Origin: JBPOFY01 sp049889815
GTDB lineage: Bacteria > Verrucomicrobiota > Verrucomicrobiia > Opitutales > Coraliomargaritaceae
Length of the DNA stretch: 64,000 nucleotides
Assembly: GCA_049889815.1 (NCBI GenBank)
Contig: JBMHCR010000023.1
Coordinates: 28,825-92,824, forward strand
Direction: 5' to 3'
Shown here: positions 17,768 to 26,356 of the stretch, one piece after another
How the letters are laid out: the number at the start of each line of letters is the position of its first letter
Numbering within the stretch: the first letter of the stretch is position 1
The notes under the pieces: generated by a model
Seen by the model: only the letters and a program-made list of their open reading frames with translations
Told to the model about the DNA's origin: nothing
The model's database searches: none
Program-made: the position numbers and the translations under genes

Positions 17768-18313
17768 ATGATGAACGCAGAGACATTCACTCAACAGATG
17801 CCAGCCTTACCAGAAGGTCCTTCATTCGACAGAGTGCGAGGTCCCGTAGAGGTGCCCTTGCTTGAAACCTGGCATATCATCGGAGCGATTTTGATCCTAG
17901 TGCTCTTACTGGCCTTTATCATTTGGCAGTATTTACAGCTACGCAGACGTGACTCGCAGCATATGCCTCCACCGATTCCCAGCCGATCAGCGATCGCGGA
18001 TTTGGAAAGAGCCAATGAGCTTGCAGAAGATGATGAAAACTTTGCCACTTTATTGGTGGATTGTATCCGACGCTACTACGAATCCGAGATGCAAGTACAT
18101 GCAGTTGGACACACCTCAGAAGAATTTCTCCGTAATTTAAAAGGCAATACACGCTTAGATACTGCCTATCACGAATCGCTGAGGATCTTCCTTAAACAAT
18201 GCGATACAATTAAGTTTGCCCAAGCAAGCACCACCGAAGAACAACGCAAAAAGCTCATAGAATCGGCACAAGATTTGATCCACCGCGCCGAGCAAGCAAG
18301 GAGAGCTGTCTGA
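17768..18313 (+). CDS. DUF4381-like membrane protein of the Bat operon
   Basis: The 181-residue protein has one membrane helix (about residues 35-57, WHIIGAILILVLLLAFIIWQ) with a periplasmic N-terminal stretch rich in proline and acidic residues. Its cytoplasmic helical part contains YYESEMQ and a tryptophan-poor C-terminus. The topology and its position between DUF58 and batA match the DUF4381-type proteins of Bat clusters. It starts directly at the DUF58 stop and ends 2 bp before batA, so it is certainly in the operon. The function is unknown; a scaffold role for the VWA proteins is only a guess. Confidence 0.72.
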   Translation: MMNAETFTQQMPALPEGPSFDRVRGPVEVPLLETWHIIGAILILVLLLAFIIWQYLQLRRRDSQHMPPPIPSRSAIADLERANELAEDDENFATLLVDCIRRYYESEMQVHAVGHTSEEFLRNLKGNTRLDTAYHESLRIFLKQCDTIKFAQASTTEEQRKKLIESAQDLIHRAEQARRAV

Positions 18314-18315
18314 AT

Positions 18316-19356
18316 ATGGATTTCTTTCAATTTCAAGATCCGTGGTTTTTCCTGCTATTGCTGCTGCTACCGGTACTGGCTTGGTGGGCGGGCAGAATGG
18401 GCCCTGAAGCTGCGGTGCGCTTTTCCAGCACCAAACTGGTAAAAGCAGTCAGCCAAAATCGTAAGAGTCGTCCGGGTAGAATGCTCTTCGCGCTTCGCTT
18501 GCTCAGTTTTGCAGCATTGATCATCGCCCTCGCGCGTCCACAAATCGGCAAGATGAATGACACCACCGATGCTGAAGGTATCGACATTGTGGTGACACTC
18601 GACCTCTCGCTCTCCATGCGCGCCCTTGATTTGTCCACACGCGAAGATATCGTTACCCGACTGGATGCCGCGAAACGAGTGGTCGAAGAGTTTGTCGGCA
18701 AACGTTCCTACGATCGAATCGCTGTAGTTGCATTTGCCTCGGATGCCTATGTGGTCAGCCCGCTGACGTTGAACCACGACTGGTTAAAGAAGAATCTCCA
18801 ACGCCTTGAAATCGGCGAGATTGACGGCGCTGGCACTGCAATTGGCACAGCTCTGGGTGCCAGTGTGAACCGTCTCCGTGATCATGAGTCGCGCAGCCGT
18901 ATTGTGATTCTCCTTACAGATGGCGAAAATAACGCTGGTGAGCTGACCCCCTTAGGAGCCGCAGAAGTCGCAAAAGCCTATGGCGTAAAAGTCTACACTA
19001 TCGCGACGGGCAAGAAAGGTCGTGTCCCCGCCCCCGAGGCCGATCCTAGTAGCGGTGAAGTGCGCCGCGACCGCCAGGGCAAACCGATCTATCGAGGCCG
19101 TACGATGCTGTCCAATTACGACGAAGTTGAACTCAACGAAATCGCTACGATGACTGGCGGGCAATTTTTTCGCGCCACCGAAAGCGGCGACTTGGAACGA
19201 ATTTATGACGAGATAGACAAACTGGAAAAGACCACGATCGAGCTGCGATCCTACGCGACCTTTACAGAATTATTCATCTGGTCCGCACTCTTGGCTCTCA
19301 TGCTACTCTTAATCGAGCAACTCTTGAGTAATACGCGCTACCGCAGACTTCCATGA
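18316..19356 (+). CDS. batA: VWA domain-containing protein BatA
   Basis: BatA is an inner-membrane protein with a periplasmic von Willebrand A domain; bat genes were first linked to aerotolerance in Bacteroides. The 346-residue protein has two N-terminal membrane helices (about 10-26 and 57-73, ending in the typical ALARPQ motif), a VWA domain with intact MIDAS motif D96-L-S-L-S100, TDGENNAGEL as a further metal-site loop, and a C-terminal membrane helix (about 318-337). It overlaps the next gene by 4 bp (ATGA), indicating translational coupling with batB. Confidence 0.92.
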   Translation: MDFFQFQDPWFFLLLLLLPVLAWWAGRMGPEAAVRFSSTKLVKAVSQNRKSRPGRMLFALRLLSFAALIIALARPQIGKMNDTTDAEGIDIVVTLDLSLSMRALDLSTREDIVTRLDAAKRVVEEFVGKRSYDRIAVVAFASDAYVVSPLTLNHDWLKKNLQRLEIGEIDGAGTAIGTALGASVNRLRDHESRSRIVILLTDGENNAGELTPLGAAEVAKAYGVKVYTIATGKKGRVPAPEADPSSGEVRRDRQGKPIYRGRTMLSNYDEVELNEIATMTGGQFFRATESGDLERIYDEIDKLEKTTIELRSYATFTELFIWSALLALMLLLIEQLLSNTRYRRLP

Positions 19357-21404
19357 ATTTCGAATATCCAGTTTGGCTCAGCGCGACCACAGTCATCGTC
19401 TTAATCACTGCAGGGATCATCGCATTTGGCTTACGTAGACGAGACAACCTACTTGGGCGCTTTGCAGCAAGTCGTCTAATGGATCAACTCACGGAGAAAG
19501 CCAGCCATACGCGCACACTCATCAAGGCGTGCTGCGTAGTGCTGGGTATCGCAGCTATCGGCATCGCTCTTGCACGTCCGCAATACGGGATCGAATGGTC
19601 GGAACGCAAAGCCCGCGGTCTCGATCTTGTATTCGTGTTGGATAGCTCGAAGAGCATGTTGGCAACTGACATTCGCCCCACTCGACTCGATCGAGCAAAG
19701 CTCGCCATCGTTGACCTAATCGAACGCCTGAAAAGTGATCGCATCGGCCTAGTCGCCTTTGCTGGCAGAGCATTTTTACAAACACCCCCGACACTCGACT
19801 ACTCTGCCTTTAAAGAAAGTCTCGAAATTACCGGTCCGGGAACTATGACAAGCGGCGGCAGTGATTTGGGAAACGCAATCAGAGAGGCCGAGAAAGCATT
19901 CCCTAAAGATAATAATTTTAAAGTAATCATCCTGCTTACTGATGGCGAAGATCTCGGTGGCGGCGCGATCAATGCAGCAACAGAAGCGGCGAAGAACGGC
20001 ATCAAAATATACGCAATCGGTATCGGCACACCGGAGGGCGAGTACCTCCGCATACGTAACGACCAAGGCAAGGAAACCTTCATTCGCGATGCCGATGGCA
20101 AGCCAGTGCGCAGTCAACTGGACGAAGCGACGCTTCGGAAAATCACGCAACTCACTGGCGGCAGCTATAGTCGTTTGAGCGCGCAATCACTCGAAGCGCT
20201 GTATAGCTCAGTCATCGCTACCTTACCACGCGAAGAACGCGAAGCAGAATTACAGGAAAGACCAATCGAAAGGTTCCAGTGGTTACTCGGACTTGCGCTT
20301 TTGTTTCTCGTATTGGAAATCTTGATACGCAGGCGATCGAACTCAAATCTACTTGCAGCCTGGATCCTGTTGTCTACCTTTCATCTCGCGGCAAATAAAA
20401 CAACAGCGCAGGAGCTGCCAGTCAGCGCACTTGAGATCGTCGCAGAAGCTAAAATTATCGAGAAAAACCCACCCATTGAAGATCCACGCGTTAAGTATAA
20501 CAAGGCCTACGAAGCCTTACAATCCGGCGACCTTGACGCAGCAAAAGATCTCTACGAAGCCAGTATCGCCCAAACGGAGGATTTAAAACTCCAGCGCGAC
20601 GCACTCTACAATATCGCTCACAGCAACTATCGCAGTGGACGCCAAACTTACGACTCTGGAGACCTGAAAAGCGCCATTGAACAAGTCAAAGAAGCCGAAG
20701 ATCAATTCCAGTCTGTTCTTGAATTGGATCCAAATGATACGGCAGCCGCTGAGGATCTAAAGAAGGTGACTGCGGTGCGGGAAGCGATGGAACAGATTGA
20801 GGAGCAACAGGAGCAACAGGAGCAACAAAACTCAGAACAAGAAAATCAAGAATCTCAAGAATCTCAAGAATCTCAAGAGAATGAATCCTCAGAAAACTCT
20901 GAATCACAGGATTCTGAACAGCAACAAGGCCAGAGCTCTGAACAAAACAACCAGGGTGAGGATTCTGAGAATCAAAATTCCGACTCCGAACAGAACAGTT
21001 CCGGAAACGAGTCAGAGTCCCCCGAAGAAGAACAGGAAGCTCAGGAGCAAAATTCCGAATTTCAAAACGAACCAGGCGAAGAGAGCGATGAGCAATCGAC
21101 TCGCAACCCTGCTGAGGACATGGAAGCACAAGAATCTGAAGAAGAAGCTGAATCGAAGGTGACTGCTGAGGAAGGCGAGGGAGATTCTTCAGAACAGGCT
21201 AGCAACAGCGCGCAAGTCGGCGAACAAAATGATGAAGCCGAAGGCACCGAGGACGGACAGGCAGCTGCCCAAGCAGTTCAAATCGAGGGCATGACTCAGG
21301 AAGATGCCACCGCCCTATTGAATACTTTACGAAATAGTGAAAAACTACTCCCATTTGTCGATCAGCAAACTCCGCGACATAAGGGGCATCTCAAAGACTG
21401 GTAA
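19353..21404 (+). CDS. batB: BatB-BatC fusion: VWA domain, TPR and acidic Gln/Glu/Ser-rich region
   Basis: At 683 residues this is about twice the size of a plain BatB. Residues 1-330 are BatB: two N-terminal helices with ALARPQYG, a VWA domain with MIDAS D97-S-S-K-S101, TDGEDLGGG, and a third helix at about 309-329. Residues about 370-470 form TPR-like repeats (VKYNKAYEALQSGDLDAAKD, YNIAHSNYRSG, DPNDTAAAEDL) as in BatC. Residues about 475-660 are an extremely acidic, glutamine/serine-rich low-complexity region, with short DNA repeats of GAGCAACAG and CAAGAATCT. The C-terminus is more ordered (GMTQEDATALLNTLRNSEK). The TPR part would lie in the periplasm. The gene overlaps batA by 4 bp. Confidence 0.88.
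   Translation: MNFEYPVWLSATTVIVLITAGIIAFGLRRRDNLLGRFAASRLMDQLTEKASHTRTLIKACCVVLGIAAIGIALARPQYGIEWSERKARGLDLVFVLDSSKSMLATDIRPTRLDRAKLAIVDLIERLKSDRIGLVAFAGRAFLQTPPTLDYSAFKESLEITGPGTMTSGGSDLGNAIREAEKAFPKDNNFKVIILLTDGEDLGGGAINAATEAAKNGIKIYAIGIGTPEGEYLRIRNDQGKETFIRDADGKPVRSQLDEATLRKITQLTGGSYSRLSAQSLEALYSSVIATLPREEREAELQERPIERFQWLLGLALLFLVLEILIRRRSNSNLLAAWILLSTFHLAANKTTAQELPVSALEIVAEAKIIEKNPPIEDPRVKYNKAYEALQSGDLDAAKDLYEASIAQTEDLKLQRDALYNIAHSNYRSGRQTYDSGDLKSAIEQVKEAEDQFQSVLELDPNDTAAAEDLKKVTAVREAMEQIEEQQEQQEQQNSEQENQESQESQESQENESSENSESQDSEQQQGQSSEQNNQGEDSENQNSDSEQNSSGNESESPEEEQEAQEQNSEFQNEPGEESDEQSTRNPAEDMEAQESEEEAESKVTAEEGEGDSSEQASNSAQVGEQNDEAEGTEDGQAAAQAVQIEGMTQEDATALLNTLRNSEKLLPFVDQQTPRHKGHLKDW
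20795..20883 (+). repeat. Short tandem repeats inside batB/batC
   Basis: GAGCAACAG occurs three times in a row near 20801, followed shortly by three to four copies of CAAGAATCT near 20849. They encode the EQQEQQEQQ and QESQESQES parts of the low-complexity region. Such in-frame 9-bp repeats can expand or contract without breaking the frame. Confidence 0.8.
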
Positions 21405-21413
21405 ACCTTCACA

Positions 21414-23243
21414 ATGGTACACTTCAAATACATCTTCTCACTCACACTATTGCTATCGACTCCAATGTTTGCGCATGCGGCGGTGACCGTAGCCGCGCGA
21501 TTCAATCCGGCCACCGTCGCACTCGGAGATAAGGCACAATATACTATTTCAATCAAGCAAACAAGCAAGCAGGGACGTCCTGAGACCCAACCGATCACAT
21601 CGTTACCGATCCCTCAGACGGGCGGCCTCACTCTGACTAACGGCAGGGTCAGCACCAGTCAGCAAACGACCATCGTCAACTTCGAGACCGAGCATTCAGT
21701 TACTCAGACTGTAATCATCGAAGCCTCTGCTCCTCGCATCGGCACATACACAGTGCCCAGCTTTACGTTTACATACGACGGCAGTACATACACGGCTCCA
21801 TCGTCAACTTTACAGGTAGTTGAACGCCCGGAGGGAGCTCCACCACCGGTCGACAAATTACTCTTTTTACAGGTAGATGCACCCAACTCACTCTACATCG
21901 GGCAATCTGCGCACTGCTCCCTCAAGCTGTATATCCATGAACAAGTGCGCTATCGCAGTTTGAACGATTTTAACCGCAAAACAGATGGCTTTACAGTTAG
22001 TGAATTACCGGAAGGCGAAGAGAGTATAGAGCGCATTGGCAATTTTCGCTATCAAGTCATTACTTGGCCACTCGTCATCACGCCGATCCAAGCAGGCAGC
22101 CAGCATCTGAATTTTGAGCTGGCAGTCATCGCGGACGTACCTACACAGCGCAATCAACGTGACCCACTCGGTCGCAGAAGCCCACTCGGAGGTAGTTTTT
22201 TCAACGACTTTTTCTCTGCTCGTTCAGAACGCTTCAACTTAATCAACCAACCAAAAGTTATCGAGGTCTTGCCGCTGCCCGAGAAAGGAAAAACGAACAG
22301 CTTCAGCGGTGCTATCGGCGACTTCAGCATTAAGGTGACCAACGACGCAAACGACAGCCGTGTTGGCGAACCGATCATGCTGTCGCTATTGGTCAGTGGA
22401 GCTGGCAATTTTAATCGCATCGAAGCGCCGAATATACCGGAAACACCAGTATGGCGCAGCTACGAACCAGAAGCAAAACTGGAAGTGTCGCCAAACAACC
22501 CACTCAAGGGAGTGAAGCGTTTCGACTACGTTTTCATCCCGCAACAAGCCGGTAAGCAGATGCTGCCTGAAATCGAGTTCAGCTTCTTCGATCCCGACGA
22601 GAAAAAGTATGTCTCTTTGCGAACACCTCCGATGAAGGTAGACGTCGGTCCATCGCTGCAACCGCAAACAACAGTGCCCAAATCAATGCAAACGGTGCAG
22701 ACTATCGACCCACTCGACGCTCGGTCACAACTCAGTCCGGAGGAAGCCTTACTCACCCTCGACTACCGTCCTGAACCGGCAGTCGACACAGGCTTTGCCA
22801 TCCTCACACACCCAGTCTTCTATGTGGCAAATGCGCTCTTCCTCGGAGGCTTTCTTGCATTAGGATTTGCTTTAAGAAGGCGCCACCGCCTAGCGACCGA
22901 TACAGCATTTGCCAAACTACACACCGCCAAAGCAGAACTTAAACAAGCGCTCTCCTCAGCTAAAGCGGCCGAATCCGCCCAAGACATGGACGCCTTTTAC
23001 CGCTCCGCACAAGATGCCGTTCGCCTCGCTTCTAGTGTTCGCTGCAAACAGAACCTTCGGGCTGCCGAGCTCGACCAGCTGAAGTCAGCGCTACAAGAGA
23101 GCAATGTTGAAGCAACCACACTGCAGGCCGTCTCTGAACTCTTCAACCAAGCCAATGCACTGCGCTTTTCAGGCGGCCCAAGTAACAGCGTTCAACTCGG
23201 CACAGCCCGCCAGCAACTAAATTCTATTTTAAAAACACTATGA
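21414..23243 (+). CDS. batD: BatD family protein
   Basis: BatD is a secreted, single-pass protein with immunoglobulin-like domains, found with BatA/B/E. The 609-residue protein has a signal peptide (about 1-22, FSLTLLLSTPMFAHA), a long beta-rich extracytoplasmic part (VTVAARFNPATVALGDKAQY, FTYDGSTYTAPSSTLQV, KRFDYVFIPQQAGKQMLPEI), a membrane helix at about 463-483 (VFYVANALFLGGFLALGFAL), and a helical cytoplasmic tail. It begins 9 bp after batB/C and overlaps batE by 4 bp. The family call rests on operon position, architecture and the aromatic-rich strand pattern. Confidence 0.86.
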   Translation: MVHFKYIFSLTLLLSTPMFAHAAVTVAARFNPATVALGDKAQYTISIKQTSKQGRPETQPITSLPIPQTGGLTLTNGRVSTSQQTTIVNFETEHSVTQTVIIEASAPRIGTYTVPSFTFTYDGSTYTAPSSTLQVVERPEGAPPPVDKLLFLQVDAPNSLYIGQSAHCSLKLYIHEQVRYRSLNDFNRKTDGFTVSELPEGEESIERIGNFRYQVITWPLVITPIQAGSQHLNFELAVIADVPTQRNQRDPLGRRSPLGGSFFNDFFSARSERFNLINQPKVIEVLPLPEKGKTNSFSGAIGDFSIKVTNDANDSRVGEPIMLSLLVSGAGNFNRIEAPNIPETPVWRSYEPEAKLEVSPNNPLKGVKRFDYVFIPQQAGKQMLPEIEFSFFDPDEKKYVSLRTPPMKVDVGPSLQPQTTVPKSMQTVQTIDPLDARSQLSPEEALLTLDYRPEPAVDTGFAILTHPVFYVANALFLGGFLALGFALRRRHRLATDTAFAKLHTAKAELKQALSSAKAAESAQDMDAFYRSAQDAVRLASSVRCKQNLRAAELDQLKSALQESNVEATTLQAVSELFNQANALRFSGGPSNSVQLGTARQQLNSILKTL

Positions 23244-23968
23244 AACCCCTCATAAAGATCTTCAGCTTTTTCCTCCTCACACTCACACTTAGCCATGCCG
23301 ACAGCTTCGAGCTGGGCATCAAAGCGTATGAGAATGGTGAATACGAAACTGCTATCGAGCAATTTACAAAAGCGGCAGCAAGCAATGAGACTGCGGCCGT
23401 TCGACACAACCTCGCGCTCAGCTACTACCAAATCGGGCAGGCGGCGGAAGCGGCCTGGCAGATCGAGCGCGCCTTACGCATCGCGCCACTCAAGAGTGAG
23501 TATCACTTCAAGTTGAGCGCACTGCGGCAACAGTTGGGGCTCTTCGAAAACGAGCCCAGCTGGCATGTCCTCGCGGCCCAGTTTCTACGCCCTGAGGCAT
23601 GGATTATTGTAGCCGGTGTGAGTTTTTGGCTGTGCCTCGCCGCCTGGATTCTGCCAAGGCTCGGCGGTATTCCAACAAATATGGGTATCAGCGCGGTGCG
23701 CTTGATCGGCCTACTTGCTCTACTGACGGCTCTTCCCGCTCTTTGGCAAAACCACCGCCTCGCGCAAAACGGTATCGTTATCAGCAGCGATGCCAGCGAG
23801 TTACACGCTGCACCCGCAAGCGCAGCACCTGCAAGCGGCACCGCCCGGGCCGGCGAACGCGCACGGATCATCGACGAGCATGAAAACTTTTATAAGGTCG
23901 AAACCGAAGCACACGTTGTCGGTTGGATATCGAAGGACGAGTTCCGCAACCTTTCCAATCAGGGCTAA
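23240..23968 (+). CDS. batE: BatE-like TPR protein with C-terminal SH3-like domain
   Basis: The 242-residue protein starts with a signal peptide (IFSFFLLTLTLSHA), followed by TPR-type repeats (about 22-95: FELGIKAYENGEYETAIEQ, RHNLALSYYQIGQAAEAAW). Two membrane helices follow (about 118-135 and 152-168), then a C-terminal segment of about 65 residues that looks like a bacterial SH3 domain (ARAGERARIIDEHENFYKVE, VGWISKDEF). BatE closes Bat operons, and this is the last gene before htpG, separated from it by 125 bp with its own likely promoter. The start overlaps batD by 4 bp. Confidence 0.85.
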   Translation: MKPLIKIFSFFLLTLTLSHADSFELGIKAYENGEYETAIEQFTKAAASNETAAVRHNLALSYYQIGQAAEAAWQIERALRIAPLKSEYHFKLSALRQQLGLFENEPSWHVLAAQFLRPEAWIIVAGVSFWLCLAAWILPRLGGIPTNMGISAVRLIGLLALLTALPALWQNHRLAQNGIVISSDASELHAAPASAAPASGTARAGERARIIDEHENFYKVETEAHVVGWISKDEFRNLSNQG

Positions 23969-24093
23969 ACCGAACCACTCTGAGCGCGGTCTTCACAATA
24001 CTTGATTTTTTCGATTCGTTTCCTACCGTCAGCGGCTTCGCTTTTTTCTTTAACAACTAATTCTTAATCAATCAGTCCAAATTGACACATACT

Positions 24094-25965
24094 ATGAGCA
24101 CACAAACACCTGAACGCCATGAGTTCCAAGCAGAGGTCAAACAAGTCCTCGATATCGTTGTTCACTCGCTCTATACGGACAAAGAGATCTTCGTCCGCGA
24201 GCTGATTTCCAACGCATCGGACGCGACTGAAAAACTGCGTCACAACCAGTTGACTGAACCCAACGTATTCGACGATGGCCTCGATCTTGAAATCCAGGTT
24301 ACCTCCGACGAAGAGGCCGGCACCATCACCATCAAGGATTTCGGCATCGGCATGACCCACAACGAACTGATCGAGAACCTCGGTACGATTGCTCACTCCG
24401 GCTCCAAGGCATTCTTGAATGCCCTCAAGGAAAGCGGTGAACGCAACGAAAACCTCATCGGTCAATTCGGTGTCGGTTTCTACTCCGCATTCATGGTTGC
24501 CGATTCCGTCAAAGTTTATACCCGCAGCTGGCAACCCGAGGGTGAGAGCTACTGCTGGTCCAGCGATGGTTCTGGTGCCTACGAGATCGAACAGGTCGAA
24601 GGCGAACGCCGCGGCACTCGCATCGAAATCTCCCTAAAGGACGAATACAAAGACTTCGCCAAAAAAGGCCGTATCGAAGAAATCATTAAGAAGTATTCCA
24701 CTTTTGTGCAGTTTCCAGTCAAGGTCGAGGGCGAGGTCCTCAACACCGTTCAAGCGATCTGGCTCAAGAACAAAAACGACGTCACCGAAGAAGAATACAA
24801 AGAGTTTTACAAGTTTCAGGCGAATGCCTTCGATGATCCACGCTTCTGGCTGCACTTTTCTGCAGACGCTCCACTCGAGATAAACGCCCTCCTCTTTGCA
24901 CCGACCGAAAACATGGAAGGCTTCGGCTTTGGCCGCATGGAGCCTGGCGTATCGCTCTACTGCCGTAAGGTGCTGATCGATAGCGAGCCAAAGAACCTAC
25001 TGCCGGATTGGTTGCGCTTCGTGCGCGGTGTGGTCGACAGCGCAGATCTACCGCTCAATATCTCCCGAGAGTCCATGCAGGACAGCACACTCATCCAAAA
25101 GCTCAACAAGGTCATCACTAAGCGCTTCCTCAAACTGCTCGAGGAAAAGGCCAAGAAAGAGCCTGAAGTTTACAACAACTTCTGGAGCAAATTCGGTCTC
25201 TTCCTAAAGGAAGGTGTGACCACAGACTTCACCCACCGCGACCAGCTCCTCAAGCTCCTCCGCTACGAATCTTCCTACACCGAAGAGGGCAAGACCACCA
25301 GTCTCGCAGACTACCTGTCCCGTGCACCAGAAGGTCAAAAAGAGATCTACTACATATCCGGCTCAAGCCGCCAAGCCATCGAAAGCGGTCCCTACATGGA
25401 AGCATTCAAGGCGCGTAATATCGAGGTGCTTTACATGTATGAGGCAGTCGACGAGTTCGTAATGAACCACGCACGCGCATTTGAAGAAAATAACTTCGTC
25501 TCCGCTGACAGCGACGATATCGATCTCGATGCCATCGCACCGGAAACCGAAACCGATAAAGCCGAAGCCCTCGACAGCGACAGCAGCGCAGCACTCTGCG
25601 CCTTCGTCAAAGAAAAGCTTGGCGAAGAAGTCAGTGAAGTCACCACCAGTGAACGCCTCGTCGGCAGCCCGGCGATGATCGTCAACGCCGACAAAATGAT
25701 GACGGCGCAGATGCGCAAAATGATGAAGGCGATGCAGCAAGATGGCGGCATGATGGGTGGCGAGCCACCGGTTAAGCTGCAAATCAACCCACGCCACCCG
25801 CTCGTTAAGAATCTCTCCGGTCTCAGCTCAAGCAATGGCGAGCTCGCAAGCCTGATCAGCCAGCAGATTCTCGATAACGCGCGCGTTGCCGCAGGTCTTC
25901 TCGAAGACCCCAGCCAAATGTTACAGCGCAACTACGAGATACTCGAAAAACTCAGTGCGAAGTAA
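24094..25965 (+). CDS. htpG: Molecular chaperone HtpG (Hsp90)
   Basis: HtpG is the bacterial Hsp90, an ATP-driven dimeric chaperone of the cytoplasm. The 623-residue protein has the GHKL ATPase N-domain (ELISNASDATEKLRHNQL, IKDFGIGMTHNELIENLGTIA, GQFGVGFYSAFMV), the middle domain with LNISRESMQ containing the catalytic-loop arginine, and a C-terminal dimerisation domain. I chose the ATG at 24094 (MSTQTPERHEFQAE); a TTG four codons upstream is a weaker option. Upstream I looked for the CIRCE operator and did not find it. A strong terminator follows at 25989-26018. Confidence 0.96.
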   Translation: MSTQTPERHEFQAEVKQVLDIVVHSLYTDKEIFVRELISNASDATEKLRHNQLTEPNVFDDGLDLEIQVTSDEEAGTITIKDFGIGMTHNELIENLGTIAHSGSKAFLNALKESGERNENLIGQFGVGFYSAFMVADSVKVYTRSWQPEGESYCWSSDGSGAYEIEQVEGERRGTRIEISLKDEYKDFAKKGRIEEIIKKYSTFVQFPVKVEGEVLNTVQAIWLKNKNDVTEEEYKEFYKFQANAFDDPRFWLHFSADAPLEINALLFAPTENMEGFGFGRMEPGVSLYCRKVLIDSEPKNLLPDWLRFVRGVVDSADLPLNISRESMQDSTLIQKLNKVITKRFLKLLEEKAKKEPEVYNNFWSKFGLFLKEGVTTDFTHRDQLLKLLRYESSYTEEGKTTSLADYLSRAPEGQKEIYYISGSSRQAIESGPYMEAFKARNIEVLYMYEAVDEFVMNHARAFEENNFVSADSDDIDLDAIAPETETDKAEALDSDSSAALCAFVKEKLGEEVSEVTTSERLVGSPAMIVNADKMMTAQMRKMMKAMQQDGGMMGGEPPVKLQINPRHPLVKNLSGLSSSNGELASLISQQILDNARVAAGLLEDPSQMLQRNYEILEKLSAK

Positions 25966-25988
25966 GCAACTGCGCCAATAGTCTACAA

Positions 25989-26018
25989 AGCCCGCACCAA
26001 TAGTTCGCGGGCTTTTTC
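25989..26018 (+). terminator. Terminator of htpG
   Basis: A perfect 7-bp stem AGCCCGC/GCGGGCT (25989-25995 and 26007-26013) is followed by TTTTTCTT on the plus strand, 24 bp after the htpG stop. Confidence 0.85.
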
Positions 26019-26356
26019 TTCACTGCATGTTATGATAGAACTGTGCTTCTGTAGGAGAGGGTTTATCCATCGGCCGATACCTGCTCGCAAGACCCAGTCG
26101 AGGGGCGCAAAATCATTGCCTGTGCAGACGCATCCCACGAAGCGAAAGGCGAGCAAATGCGTAATAATTTCATAGGGTTATATTTGATGAACGTTGGATA
26201 CACTTAGGATTTTCAGCTGATTGCCTCCCTCTTTCGTTAGATTGTAGGAAATACAAAACGAGTGACTGAAAGGTAAAATATGGTTAACCACCGCGGTCTC
26301 AAGCTTGCTAAACCAACGCATTTAGATTTCGGTCGACCGTATTAAAAGATACAACC
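26019..26356. other. Intergenic region upstream of ppk1
   Basis: About 340 bp without a gene. A TAAAAT box lies at 26273-26278 but no matching -35 sits at proper distance. I saw no Pho-box-like direct repeats. The part 26050-26160 is GC-richer and looks like degraded sequence, but I cannot assign it. Confidence 0.4.

Noticed and set aside
23969..24093. CIRCE or other heat-shock operator upstream of htpG
   Set aside because: I searched for the TTAGCACTC-N9-GAGTGCTAA pattern and found no match.
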